Source of the DNA: Colwellia sp.
GTDB taxonomy: Bacteria; Pseudomonadota; Gammaproteobacteria; Enterobacterales; Alteromonadaceae
Direction of reading: 5' to 3'
NCBI RefSeq assembly: GCF_013215345.1
Contig: NZ_JABSOV010000012.1
Coordinates: 1 to 60,331 of the forward strand
Length of the DNA stretch: 60,331 nt
Position 1 is the stretch's first letter; every line of letters starts with the position of its first letter. Made by a program: the position numbers and the translations under genes. Positions 37,169-46,185 of the stretch are shown in pieces. Under the pieces are notes generated by a model. The model was not told the DNA's origin, ran no database searches, and saw only the letters and a list, made by a program, of their open reading frames with translations.

Positions 37169-40100
37169 TTGTTAGTTTGGCTTTCACTTGATACTTGGCT
37201 TATCACCTTTCTTTCCATAGCCTATTTAGCGCTACTCTTTATTGTTGCTCACTGGGGGCAAAATCAAGCCCCTGAAAACTGGATCTGCAAACCTTGGGTG
37301 TATAGCTTGTCGCTAGGGGTTAGTTGTAGTTCATGGGCTTTTTACGGCACGGTCGGACAAGCAGCGACCACAGGCGCTTGGCTAGCGCCGATTTATATTG
37401 GTTCTATTCTTTGTTTCGTATTGGCTTGGCCAATGTTGCAAAAAATCCTGCTGATTGTTAAGCAGCAAAATTTAACCTCTATTGCCGACTTTATTGCCTT
37501 TCGCTACGATCGCTCGCCGAAAGTCGCAGCTCTGGTTACCATTGTCGCGCTACTAGGCATTATCCCTTATATCGCCCTGCAACTTCGCGCCATCAGTACC
37601 AGCTTTGATTTATTAACAGGCACTTATCAATCAGGCATTAGCACGGCTTTTGTTGTCACTATCGTACTTATCTTTTTCAGTATTTTATTTGGTACTCGCC
37701 AAATAGCTGCCAATAAGCAAAACCAAGGGCTAGTATTGGCTATCGCTTTTAGCTCAATTATTAAATTATTCGCCTTAACTGCGGTAGGTATTTTCGCGAC
37801 TTTCTTTATTTTTGATGGCTTTAGCGACTTACTTAGCCAAGGTAAAAACATCAGTTCAATTACCGGCACAAACTCAGCCTACCTTGCTGTCGCCCATGCG
37901 GTATTGGGGGCAATTACTATCTTTATCTTGCCGCAACAGTTTCATATGATGATGATTGAAAATCACCATCAACAAGAGTTAAAAACAGCCCGTTGGTTGT
38001 TCCCTTTATACCTGCTATTAATTAATGTCTTTATTTTACCCATTGCTATTGCTGGCCAGTTAACCTTTCCGGGCGGTAGTGTTGATGCCGATACCTATGT
38101 ATTAACCATTCCGCTTTTTTATCAACAAGCCTGGTTAGGTATCACTGTTTATATTGGCGGCTTAGCCGCGGCCACTAGCATGGTTATAGTGGCCGCTATT
38201 GTGCTTAGTACTATGGTGGCAACCGAAGTATTAACCCCCTTGGTATTGAAATTCCGCTTATTAAATATCAAGGAAAATCAGCAATTATCCGGGCTATTAC
38301 TTAACTTACGCCGTGGTTCCATCGCCATTATCTTGCTACTAGCATTTATTTTTGAACGTATCATTGCCCAGCAAAACCACCTGGCGACCATAGGCTTATT
38401 ATCGTTTGCCTTACTCTCTCAATTTGCCCCTGCGACAATCGGCGCACTGTATTGGCGTAAAGCTAATACTAAAGCAGCCTTAACGGGCTTAATAGTTGGT
38501 AGTTTTGTTTGGTTCTATACCTTATTGCTGCCAGCCTTAATGCCAACTAGCCAATGGCTTGACACCGGTTTATGGCATATCACTTGGTTAAAACCTACTG
38601 CCCTTTTTGGGGTGAACTTTCTAGATAGTACTAGCCATGGCGTTTTTTACAGCTTGCTATTTAACCTTACCTGCTACGTTTTCGTTTCATTGGTAAGCCG
38701 ACGCAGTGTCGGTGAAAAATTACAAGCCGAGTACTTTGTTAATAAAAGCCAAAATCAGTTTGAGCGAAACTTATCCCAAGAAGACTTATACAGTTTATTA
38801 ATGCGCTTTATTGATAAAGAAGCAGCAGAAGCCTTGGTTAGCTTTGCTAAAAGTGAGCTAAACACTAATAAGAACAGCAGTAATAAAAACCAGAAGATCA
38901 TTGAATATACCCGCTTACAGCTTTCCGGAGTACTTGGCTCTGCCTCAACGCGCATGGTAATGAAAGCAGCTTCAACTTCACAAGAAATCCCCTTAGAAGA
39001 TGTCGTTAGTATTGTTGATGAAGCTAACCAAATATTCCGTTTTAACCGTGAATTATTGCAATCAGGCGTGGAGAATATTGAGCAAGGCATTAGTGTTATC
39101 GATGCAGATATGCGCTTAGTCGCGTGGAATCAACGCTATATTCAATTACTTGATTATCCTGAAGGGTTTGTAACCGCAGGAAAGTCTGTGGAAGAATTAC
39201 TGCGCTATAACATTGCTAAAGGCGTTATTAGTAGCAAAAATACGGGTATAGGCAGCGAAATAAATATTGCTACAGGTACTGAATCGAGTACGCATATCGA
39301 TAGCTGTACTAGCGTAGAAAGTGAAGCTTTAATTGCTCGACGTATTGAGCATATGCGCATGGGCCATAACCATTACTTTCAGCGCACTATGCCCAATGGC
39401 ATAGTATTAGAAATCAGAGGCCAATCCATGCCAGGTGGTGGCTTTGTTAGTACCTTTTCTGATATAACCGCTCATATTGAAGCAGAAAAAGCCTTACAAA
39501 AAGCCAACGAAAGTTTAGAAAAACGTGTTGAAGAAAGAACCCAAGAACTAAGACACGCCAAAGCTGAAGCAGAAGCTGCCAATAGCAGTAAAACCCGGTT
39601 CTTAGCTGCCGCCAGCCATGATTTAATGCAACCTTTTAATGCCTTATCGCTGTTTACCTCTATGCTGAAAAAGAAAGTTGCAACGAAAGAGTTAGCGCAG
39701 TTGGCCAATAATATTGATGATTCCCTAAATGTTGTTGAAGCACTGCTATCAGATTTGGTCGAAATCTCTCGCCTTGATAATAACTCTGAGAGCATTGAGA
39801 AAAAGCACTTTGCGCTAGATGAGTTATTAATACCGCTAAAAAATGAGTTTACTGTTTTAGCTCAGCAAGATGACATCAACTTTAGCTATCAAGCTAGCTC
39901 TACTTGGGTCAATTCAGACAAACGTATGTTACGTAGAATAATACAGAACTTTTTATCAAATGCTGTGCATTATTGTCGTGATAAAACCGGCGATAAAGCA
40001 GCCATAGCCAACAAAATAGTATTGGGTGTTCGTCATAACAAAGACATGGTTCGCATCGAAGTTTGGGATAATGGCCCTGGTATAGCCGCTGATAAGCAGC

Positions 40101-40714
40101 AAACTATTTTTCAAGAGTTCGAGCGTTTAGAGCAAAATCGTGAAATACCTGGCCTTGGTCTCGGTTTAGCCATTGCTGAGCGTATGACTGGCCTGCTTGG
40201 TTCTAAAATATCAGTTCAATCTACCGTTGGCAAAGGCACGGGGTTTATGATTGAAGTACCTCGAGTGCAGCCTAGTGCCGTTAATTCAGCCAGTGAAACA
40301 TCAAGAATTAACGGTAAAAAAACAGACTTTAGCAGCGAAGACTTTGCCAATATACCGGTGTTGGTTATCGATAATGATGCGCTTATGCTAACCGCGATAT
40401 CTTCACAGTTGACTGAATGGGGCTGTAATGTCTATACCGCTCAAGATCAAGAGTCACTAAGCAAGGTGGTTAAGGGCATGCAACAAGTCCCTCGCTTTAT
40501 CATTGCTGATTATCACCTCAACAACGACGCCAATGGTGTAGATTTGGTGACAAACTTACTGCACAAAGAGAATTGGCAAAGTCCTTGTGTAATATGCTCT
40601 GCCGATCCTTCCGAGCAAGTTAGACAACACACCAGTGACGCCAAGTTTTTATTCTTAAGAAAGCCGGTAAAATCGCTGGCGTTAAAGCGCACGATAAGAC
40701 AAATGATTGCCTGA
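37169..40714 (+). CDS. CrbS/MxtR-like sensor: sodium:solute symporter domain, PAS, histidine kinase, receiver
   Basis: The protein has 1181 residues. The start is TTG 37169 behind AAAAAGGACTGC. The N-terminal ~520 residues form a many-helix SSF transporter-like domain (SWAFYGTVGQAATTGAWLAP). A PAS domain (EQGISVIDADMRLVAWN, ~640), a coiled coil, HisKA with HDLMQPFNAL (~815), HATPase (DNGPGIA, GLGLGLAIAERM) and a C-terminal receiver (IIADYHLNND) follow. This is the architecture of CrbS (Vibrio) and MxtR (Pseudomonas), which control acetate use through a LuxR-type partner; the partner-like gene lies at 41690. The PAS carries a Ser/Thr/Gly-rich insertion of ~30 residues (~690-722). Confidence 0.88.
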   Translation: MLVWLSLDTWLITFLSIAYLALLFIVAHWGQNQAPENWICKPWVYSLSLGVSCSSWAFYGTVGQAATTGAWLAPIYIGSILCFVLAWPMLQKILLIVKQQNLTSIADFIAFRYDRSPKVAALVTIVALLGIIPYIALQLRAISTSFDLLTGTYQSGISTAFVVTIVLIFFSILFGTRQIAANKQNQGLVLAIAFSSIIKLFALTAVGIFATFFIFDGFSDLLSQGKNISSITGTNSAYLAVAHAVLGAITIFILPQQFHMMMIENHHQQELKTARWLFPLYLLLINVFILPIAIAGQLTFPGGSVDADTYVLTIPLFYQQAWLGITVYIGGLAAATSMVIVAAIVLSTMVATEVLTPLVLKFRLLNIKENQQLSGLLLNLRRGSIAIILLLAFIFERIIAQQNHLATIGLLSFALLSQFAPATIGALYWRKANTKAALTGLIVGSFVWFYTLLLPALMPTSQWLDTGLWHITWLKPTALFGVNFLDSTSHGVFYSLLFNLTCYVFVSLVSRRSVGEKLQAEYFVNKSQNQFERNLSQEDLYSLLMRFIDKEAAEALVSFAKSELNTNKNSSNKNQKIIEYTRLQLSGVLGSASTRMVMKAASTSQEIPLEDVVSIVDEANQIFRFNRELLQSGVENIEQGISVIDADMRLVAWNQRYIQLLDYPEGFVTAGKSVEELLRYNIAKGVISSKNTGIGSEINIATGTESSTHIDSCTSVESEALIARRIEHMRMGHNHYFQRTMPNGIVLEIRGQSMPGGGFVSTFSDITAHIEAEKALQKANESLEKRVEERTQELRHAKAEAEAANSSKTRFLAAASHDLMQPFNALSLFTSMLKKKVATKELAQLANNIDDSLNVVEALLSDLVEISRLDNNSESIEKKHFALDELLIPLKNEFTVLAQQDDINFSYQASSTWVNSDKRMLRRIIQNFLSNAVHYCRDKTGDKAAIANKIVLGVRHNKDMVRIEVWDNGPGIAADKQQTIFQEFERLEQNREIPGLGLGLAIAERMTGLLGSKISVQSTVGKGTGFMIEVPRVQPSAVNSASETSRINGKKTDFSSEDFANIPVLVIDNDALMLTAISSQLTEWGCNVYTAQDQESLSKVVKGMQQVPRFIIADYHLNNDANGVDLVTNLLHKENWQSPCVICSADPSEQVRQHTSDAKFLFLRKPVKSLALKRTIRQMIA

Positions 40715-40857
40715 AACTGAGTGTTTTCTGGCTTTTATTCTAGGAGAGTTTTCATTTGAAAAGCCCGTCAAATTAATCAGCAGAGCTAACCTTGCTAAAC
40801 ACAAATTAGCCAGTAAACTTTAATAGTAGCATGACTATTTTTTAGGAATTGTTGCCC

Positions 40858-41583
40858 ATGCCCTCTTTAAATACTTACTTTTTAGTTTTGATATCTTTAC
40901 TCCTTTGCCCAGCTATTCAGGCGGAGCCCTCGTATACGATAAAACTAGGGACCAAGGTGGCATGGCCACCGTATCATATTGACTTAAAATCAGGCGCAGC
41001 CGGTGTTGCTGTTGAAGCTGTAGACTGTGTGATGGCGCGTATTAAACAGCCTTATGAAATAAATAAGCTACCTTGGTCTCGCGCGCAAGCATTAACTAAG
41101 TCTGGCGTCTTAGATGGTTTTTTCTCAGCCTCTCAAAGTGAAAAAAGAGATGGCTACGCTGAGCTATCAAGGGTTTTCATCCCGCAAATACGTAAGTTCT
41201 ATTTTTTAAAAAAATACTTTCCCGCAGAAGCGCAGTTATACTCCATTGATTATATAAAGGAAAGTTTTACCGTAGGCGCTAGATTTAGCTCGAACGCGAT
41301 GAATTTTTTAAAGCTAAATAACTACAACATTGGTGCTGAGCATCTCAGCGAAACCGTATTAATGAGAATGCTCGATGCGGGTCGAATGGATGCGGTATTA
41401 GAGAATTCTTTGGTTTTTGCCCTTATGGTCAAAAACCTAGATAGATCTATGGATGAATATTTAAGTGTCGAAGTAGGCAAGAAAAACATGGGTGTATACT
41501 TTAGTAAAATATTTTTAGATAAACACCCAAACTTCCTCACTTTATTCAATGAAAATATCCCACCTTGTAGCTTAATAAAATAA
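40858..41583 (+). CDS. Periplasmic solute-binding protein, family 3-like
   Basis: The start at ATG 40858 (MPSLNTYFLVLISLLLCPAIQA, signal peptide) is preferred over TTG 40849, which is too close to the AGGA site. It has 241 residues. Family 3 features are KVAWPPYHIDLKSGAAGVAVEA, LPWSRAQALTKSGVLDGFF and AGRMDAVLENS. It sits between the CrbS-like kinase gene and the converging LuxR-type regulator gene. It could supply a periplasmic signal, but nothing shows this directly. Confidence 0.82.
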   Translation: MPSLNTYFLVLISLLLCPAIQAEPSYTIKLGTKVAWPPYHIDLKSGAAGVAVEAVDCVMARIKQPYEINKLPWSRAQALTKSGVLDGFFSASQSEKRDGYAELSRVFIPQIRKFYFLKKYFPAEAQLYSIDYIKESFTVGARFSSNAMNFLKLNNYNIGAEHLSETVLMRMLDAGRMDAVLENSLVFALMVKNLDRSMDEYLSVEVGKKNMGVYFSKIFLDKHPNFLTLFNENIPPCSLIK

Positions 41584-41610
41584 AATTATCTGCGGCTATA
41601 TTCGCAACAA

Positions 41611-41636
41611 CAATAGCTAAAAGTTATTAGCTATTG
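41611..41636. terminator. Stem-loop between convergent genes
   Basis: CAATAGCTAA (41611-41620) pairs with TTAGCTATTG (41627-41636) around a six-base loop. It lies between converging genes, as a bidirectional terminator would, but lacks a T run. Confidence 0.4.
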
Positions 41637-41689
41637 GTTATGAGCAGTTACTTATGGGTATTTCCTTACGAGAAATAACTTATGATAAA

Positions 41690-42358
41690 TTACTTATAAG
41701 AAGTATTTTCCCCTGGCGCTAACATTAATTGCTGATACGCTAGCCCCGCTAAAGTACGGTTATTCACCTCCAACTTTTCTAAAATTGCCGATACATGCTT
41801 TTTTACCGTGGTTTCTTTAATATTGAGATCATAAGCGATTTGCTTATTGAGCTGACCGTCGGCTACTTGGGTGAGCACTACATATTGTTGTGGCGTTAAT
41901 TGCGCAAGTTGCTTAGCTAAGCGCTGGTTGGCAAGCGCGGTTTGCTGATTTTCATTTTTTTCTATTAGTTCAGGTAACCAGATATCACCCGCTAATACCG
42001 TATCTATGGCGCTAGCGATAGTAGTTAAATCAGCAGATTTAGGAATAAATGCCGCAGCGCCAAAGTTAATGGCTTTTTGCATAGTTTCATCATTATCATC
42101 TGAAGAGACCATAATCACCACTAAATCAGGATAATGATTTTGCAACTGGGTTAAGCCAGTAAAGCCATCATTACCCGGCATATGCAAATCGAGAAAAACA
42201 ATTTCTAAGCTCGGCGTTGCTTCAATAGCCGTTAACAACTCACTAAAATTGTCTGCTTCTAACGTACCGGCATCATCAATACACTCCACTATGGCGTGTT
42301 TAAGCGCACTGCGAAATAATGGATGGTCATCTGCAATAATTACTTTTGCTGGTGACAT
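41690..42358 (-). CDS. LuxR/NarL-type response regulator, CrbR/ErdR-like
   Basis: The protein has 222 residues. A receiver domain (VIIADDHPLFRSALK at the start, phospho-acceptor in VFLDLHMPG ~58, conserved Lys in AAFIPKSA) is followed by a GerE/LuxR HTH (LTPQQYVVLTQVADGQLNKQIAYDL, ~155 on, split). CrbR/ErdR are such regulators and work with SSF-type kinases to switch on acetyl-CoA synthetase and acetate use. Here it is encoded convergently to the CrbS-like gene with a binding-protein gene between them. Confidence 0.85.
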   Translation of the reverse strand: MSPAKVIIADDHPLFRSALKHAIVECIDDAGTLEADNFSELLTAIEATPSLEIVFLDLHMPGNDGFTGLTQLQNHYPDLVVIMVSSDDNDETMQKAINFGAAAFIPKSADLTTIASAIDTVLAGDIWLPELIEKNENQQTALANQRLAKQLAQLTPQQYVVLTQVADGQLNKQIAYDLNIKETTVKKHVSAILEKLEVNNRTLAGLAYQQLMLAPGENTSYK

Positions 42359-42400
42359 ATAAGCTCCTAGAACAAGATTAACGTTAATTAAGTTAGTATG

Positions 42401-42432
42401 AAAAAAAGAGCTGACAAGTGCCAGCTCTTTTT
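42401..42432 (-). terminator. Terminator of the TonB-dependent receptor gene
   Basis: AAAAAGAGCTG (42403-42413) pairs with CAGCTCTTTTT (42422-42432), an 11-bp stem with an eight-base loop. Read on the minus strand it ends in a run of T. It separates the receptor gene from the downstream regulator gene. Confidence 0.88.
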
Positions 42433-42486
42433 AATTTGTTTCTGCTATTTTAACCTAGCCCAGGGCTAAATTAACTATGGCTAAAG

Positions 42487-44739
42487 TTAGAATTGGTAAC
42501 CTATCGTGAGTGAGACTGTTGATGGGTCACCGTAATAAGCTATAAGGGTAGTATCACCACCAAAACCTGGTAACCAGTTACCATCATCATCTTGTCCGCC
42601 AGTAAAGTCATAGGCACCAACCATGTACTCTTCATCGGTAATGTTTTTCCAATGCAGTGCTGCTGTCCAATCACCATCATTGCTGTACCAATTAATACCA
42701 AGGTTTAGTAAACCATAAGCTTCTTGAGTCAATCTGTTATCAAGTTCTACCAAGGCATAATCACCGCGGTAATAATAATTACTATTTACCACGAAAGAGC
42801 CGACAGAACTTTCAATATCGTAACTAACACCAAAATTAGCCGTCATATCAGGTGTGTTGGCTACCGTATAAATATCAGAGATATCATCATAACCTTCACC
42901 ATTCCAGCTCAATACTTCAGTGAATTCACTATCAATGTAACCAAAGGCAAAATTAAAGTTTAGTGACTCTGTCGCTGCATAATGAATTTCAAGCTCTAAA
43001 CCTATCGCTTCAGATTGACCAATGTTTCCTAAGCGTGAATCTAATACGGTAGGATCTTCATTAGCGACAACACTTTTATATTGGCGATCTTTATGCTTTA
43101 ACGCAAAAATCGTTGCATTGACACGTAATTGATCAAACCATTCACTTTTTATACCTATTTCAACAGAATCCACTATTTCAGGGTTTACCGCTGGTTCATT
43201 AGTGGTAGCACGCGGGTTAAAGGTACCTGATTTGAAACCTTGTGAGTAGCTGGCAAAGACCATCATGTCGTCATCAATTTGATATTCTGCTCCTACTTTC
43301 GGAGTGAAACGTGACCATTTTTTATTACCCTTTAATACTTCAGTCTGTACTAAATCACCGCGGGTATAACCTGGAATCCAACCTGACTTCGGATACTCAA
43401 TAGAGAAACGTAGATCATCATTTACATTCGCTCGTTTCTCTTCTTCAGTAAAACGAGCGCCTAAGGTAAAGGATAACTTGTCTGTTAAGTTATATGAACC
43501 TTGCGCATAAGCCGCGTAGCTTTCACTACTATTACAACCACTTTTTTCAGCTGTTAGCGATTGAAATATAATGGCGTCGTAATGCCCACAAGATTCTGAA
43601 TCAAAATAATATAAACCAGAAACAAATGTTAAATTCTCACCATCGTAATTTAACTGGAATTCTTGTGAAAATTGCTCATCATCATAGACAGCAGGAACAT
43701 CAAAAATTTGTAATGGCGTATTATCAAAATCAATATTGGTTGGTGAATAATTTTCGCGCGCTGCCGTTACTGATTTCACCGACCAAAAATCATTAATAAA
43801 ATATTCAGCCGTTAAGCTCCAACCTTCATTTTCAACTAAATTTTCTGTTGGTAAACTTGTATATGAGTCATAAACGCTATCAGGTACCGGCGCATCCGTT
43901 AACATACTAGGTAATAAACGGTAACCACCTTTTGCATTCGATTCATCTTTAGTATTGTCGTAGTTAAAACGGAAAAACCAATCATCCGTAGGGGTAAACT
44001 CCAATGTAATACGGCCAGCAAAAACATCCTTGTTGTAGTTTTCAGTATCTTGATTAGCTAATGATGTTTCAAGAAATTCACCATAACCATCACGAGATAA
44101 GCTAGCTAAAGCAAAACCAACATAAAACTTGTCATCAATAACAGGGATTTTACCGGCCACTTTATAATCTTGGCGGCCGTAGTTACCAAAGGTTGCCGTT
44201 AGATCAAACTCCCTATCTCCTGACATTTTTTTGGTAACATATTTAATAGCACCACCTATGGTATTTTTACCGTACAAGCTACCTTGTGGGCCCCGTAAAA
44301 CTTCAATACGCTCAACATCAATAATATCTAGTACTGCGCCTTGTGGACGGGCAATATAAACATCGTCAACATAAATACCAACACCGGGTTCATAACCCCA
44401 AAGAGGATCCTCTTGACCAACACCTCGAATAAATGCCGTTAAGGTAGAGTTAGTGCCACGGCTACTTTGTAAGGTAGTATTTGGCGAGAACTGTTGCACC
44501 TCAGTCATCACGCTGATGCCATTTTGTTCGAGCTGCTCTGCGCCAATTGAAGTAACGGCTACGGGAACATTTTGTAGAGTCTCTGTAGTTTTACGTGCGG
44601 TAACTTCGATACGCTCTAGACCAGAGTTATTTTCAGCACTTGATGACTCATTAGCCTGTGCTGCAGAGGTTATGTTGGTGCTTATTGGGCTGGGAATAGC
44701 TAAAGCGAGGTAACTTAATTTCTTGTTATAGCGTTTCAT
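42487..44739 (-). CDS. TonB-dependent outer-membrane receptor
   Basis: The protein has 750 residues. A signal peptide region (LALAIPSPISTNITSAAQA) is followed by a plug domain (ETLQNVPVAVTSIGAEQLEQ; VERIEVLRGPQGSLYGKNT; GGAIKYVTKK) and a beta-barrel ending in an aromatic residue (LTIGYQF). It takes up a large or scarce ligand with energy from TonB. No sigma/anti-sigma pair or iron site is seen. Next to it is a secreted PHB-depolymerase-like esterase, so breakdown products of a polymer or ester are possible ligands (inference). Confidence 0.93.
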   Translation of the reverse strand: MKRYNKKLSYLALAIPSPISTNITSAAQANESSSAENNSGLERIEVTARKTTETLQNVPVAVTSIGAEQLEQNGISVMTEVQQFSPNTTLQSSRGTNSTLTAFIRGVGQEDPLWGYEPGVGIYVDDVYIARPQGAVLDIIDVERIEVLRGPQGSLYGKNTIGGAIKYVTKKMSGDREFDLTATFGNYGRQDYKVAGKIPVIDDKFYVGFALASLSRDGYGEFLETSLANQDTENYNKDVFAGRITLEFTPTDDWFFRFNYDNTKDESNAKGGYRLLPSMLTDAPVPDSVYDSYTSLPTENLVENEGWSLTAEYFINDFWSVKSVTAARENYSPTNIDFDNTPLQIFDVPAVYDDEQFSQEFQLNYDGENLTFVSGLYYFDSESCGHYDAIIFQSLTAEKSGCNSSESYAAYAQGSYNLTDKLSFTLGARFTEEEKRANVNDDLRFSIEYPKSGWIPGYTRGDLVQTEVLKGNKKWSRFTPKVGAEYQIDDDMMVFASYSQGFKSGTFNPRATTNEPAVNPEIVDSVEIGIKSEWFDQLRVNATIFALKHKDRQYKSVVANEDPTVLDSRLGNIGQSEAIGLELEIHYAATESLNFNFAFGYIDSEFTEVLSWNGEGYDDISDIYTVANTPDMTANFGVSYDIESSVGSFVVNSNYYYRGDYALVELDNRLTQEAYGLLNLGINWYSNDGDWTAALHWKNITDEEYMVGAYDFTGGQDDDGNWLPGFGGDTTLIAYYGDPSTVSLTIGYQF

Positions 44740-44876
44740 ATTAGTGCCTTATTATAATTATATTGAATCAGCTTTTTTTAGATTATTGTGATGTTTTTTA
44801 CTGATGTTAAAACTCTATAACAAAATTAGACAAAGTTAATCTGTACTATAGTACCATAGAGCTTAGTTATTGAATA

Positions 44877-45866
44877 TTATTGAGTTTTCCATTTAAAACC
44901 CCAGAACTCGACTATATCGAGGGCGCTATCGTGGGAAGATTCAAACAAAAAAGGCGCACTAGTATCCCTATCTTCAAGGGCTGAATTAACCGTTAAGCCG
45001 TGACCAATGTCATTAATTTCAACTAATTTCACCTGTGGCTGATGTTCATTATCTTGCCAAAGGGTTAGCTGGTAATCTGCTGCTGATATTTTACTTTTTA
45101 TCAGCGATGTCCCCGCTAATTTTGACCACTGCACAGCCAATCGCGATGAGTTTTTAGGGTTAACTACTTTGTCGTTACTGCCCGTGATGACAATAAGTCT
45201 TGGCCACTTATTAACAGTTTCATTACCTTTTTTTGCTAGCTTAACGAATTCAGTTGCTGATTGTGAAGGACCATTTCGCATACAAGAAATAGCTTTAGCC
45301 AGATCATTCGCGCAAGGGTAAGGTAGTCCCGCAATTACAGCGCCTGCAGAAAATAGTTCTGGATAATGAGTTAACAGTGCACTGGTCATAGCGCCGCCAG
45401 CGGAAAGGCCAGCAATATAAACCTGCTCTATGCTTGCTTGTGTTTTTACTGCGCTGATCATATTTTTGATCGACAACACTTCACCTTGATCTTGAGCGCT
45501 ATCTTGCTCTGAGAACCAATTAAAACACGACTTTACATTATTATTTTGGCTTTGCTGTGGCAGTAACAAAATAAAATTGTGTTGCTTAGCAAGAGCTACA
45601 AAGCCACTTTGCTCAGCTAGGATTTCGCCATTTTGCACACAACCATGTAAAAGCACCACTAGGGATTTGGCCCGTTTAGATGGTTGTAAATAACTAGCCG
45701 TTAATTCACCAGGGTTATCGCCAAAGCTATTTAATGGTTGGAAGTTACCTTCTGGTTGAGTGCCTTCAAGCGGTTGAGAGCCTTCTAGTGACTGAACAGT
45801 GGCTAGTGCGGCAGTGCTACTAAGGAGAATAGCAATCCAAGATATGTACTTAATTAGAGGCAACAT
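44877..45866 (-). CDS. Secreted PHB-depolymerase-like esterase (LpqC type)
   Basis: The start at ATG 45866 gives a signal peptide (MLPLIKYISWIAILLSSTAALA); the frame continues 20 codons upstream to TTG 45926. It has 329 residues. Motifs are LVVLLHGCVQNGEILAEQSG, SCFNWFSEQD, the lipase box GLSAGGAMT and a late DIGHGLTVN with the likely His. These are features of the esterase/PHB depolymerase family, single-domain type. Near its N-terminus is a short imperfect repeat (SLEGSQPLEGTQPEGNFQPL). It is a second extracellular esterase besides the multi-domain one at 31329, next to the TonB receptor. Confidence 0.87.
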   Translation of the reverse strand: MLPLIKYISWIAILLSSTAALATVQSLEGSQPLEGTQPEGNFQPLNSFGDNPGELTASYLQPSKRAKSLVVLLHGCVQNGEILAEQSGFVALAKQHNFILLLPQQSQNNNVKSCFNWFSEQDSAQDQGEVLSIKNMISAVKTQASIEQVYIAGLSAGGAMTSALLTHYPELFSAGAVIAGLPYPCANDLAKAISCMRNGPSQSATEFVKLAKKGNETVNKWPRLIVITGSNDKVVNPKNSSRLAVQWSKLAGTSLIKSKISAADYQLTLWQDNEHQPQVKLVEINDIGHGLTVNSALEDRDTSAPFLFESSHDSALDIVEFWGFKWKTQ

Positions 45867-46114
45867 GAAAGTTAGCTTATTTGGCGGTATTATGTTGCCA
45901 TCATGGCGTATTGTCCTATTACGCAATATGGTACTTTAGTGCCAACGCCTTGAGTATTACTAGAATTAAGCACTTGCAGTGATTAAACGTATTTAGCCGT
46001 TCAGGGGATATTAGTAGGTGGAGAAAGGCTAGTGATAAGACATGATGATAAAAAAACTAAGCCACAAAACAGCCAGGATATAGCTAGAGAAAATAGTCTA
46101 TAAAAGGCTTCTTT

Positions 46115-46146
46115 GTTTATGTTTATGTTTATGTTTATGTTTATGT
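46115..46146. repeat. 6-bp tandem repeat (GTTTAT)5
   Basis: Five exact copies of GTTTAT run from 46115 to 46144, between the deaminase stop and the esterase gene. Such a hexamer tract could vary in length by slippage. It is not in a coding frame. Confidence 0.9.
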
Positions 46147-46185
46147 TGGCAATCTAATAAAATATTTTCGTTATTTAATCAAAAT

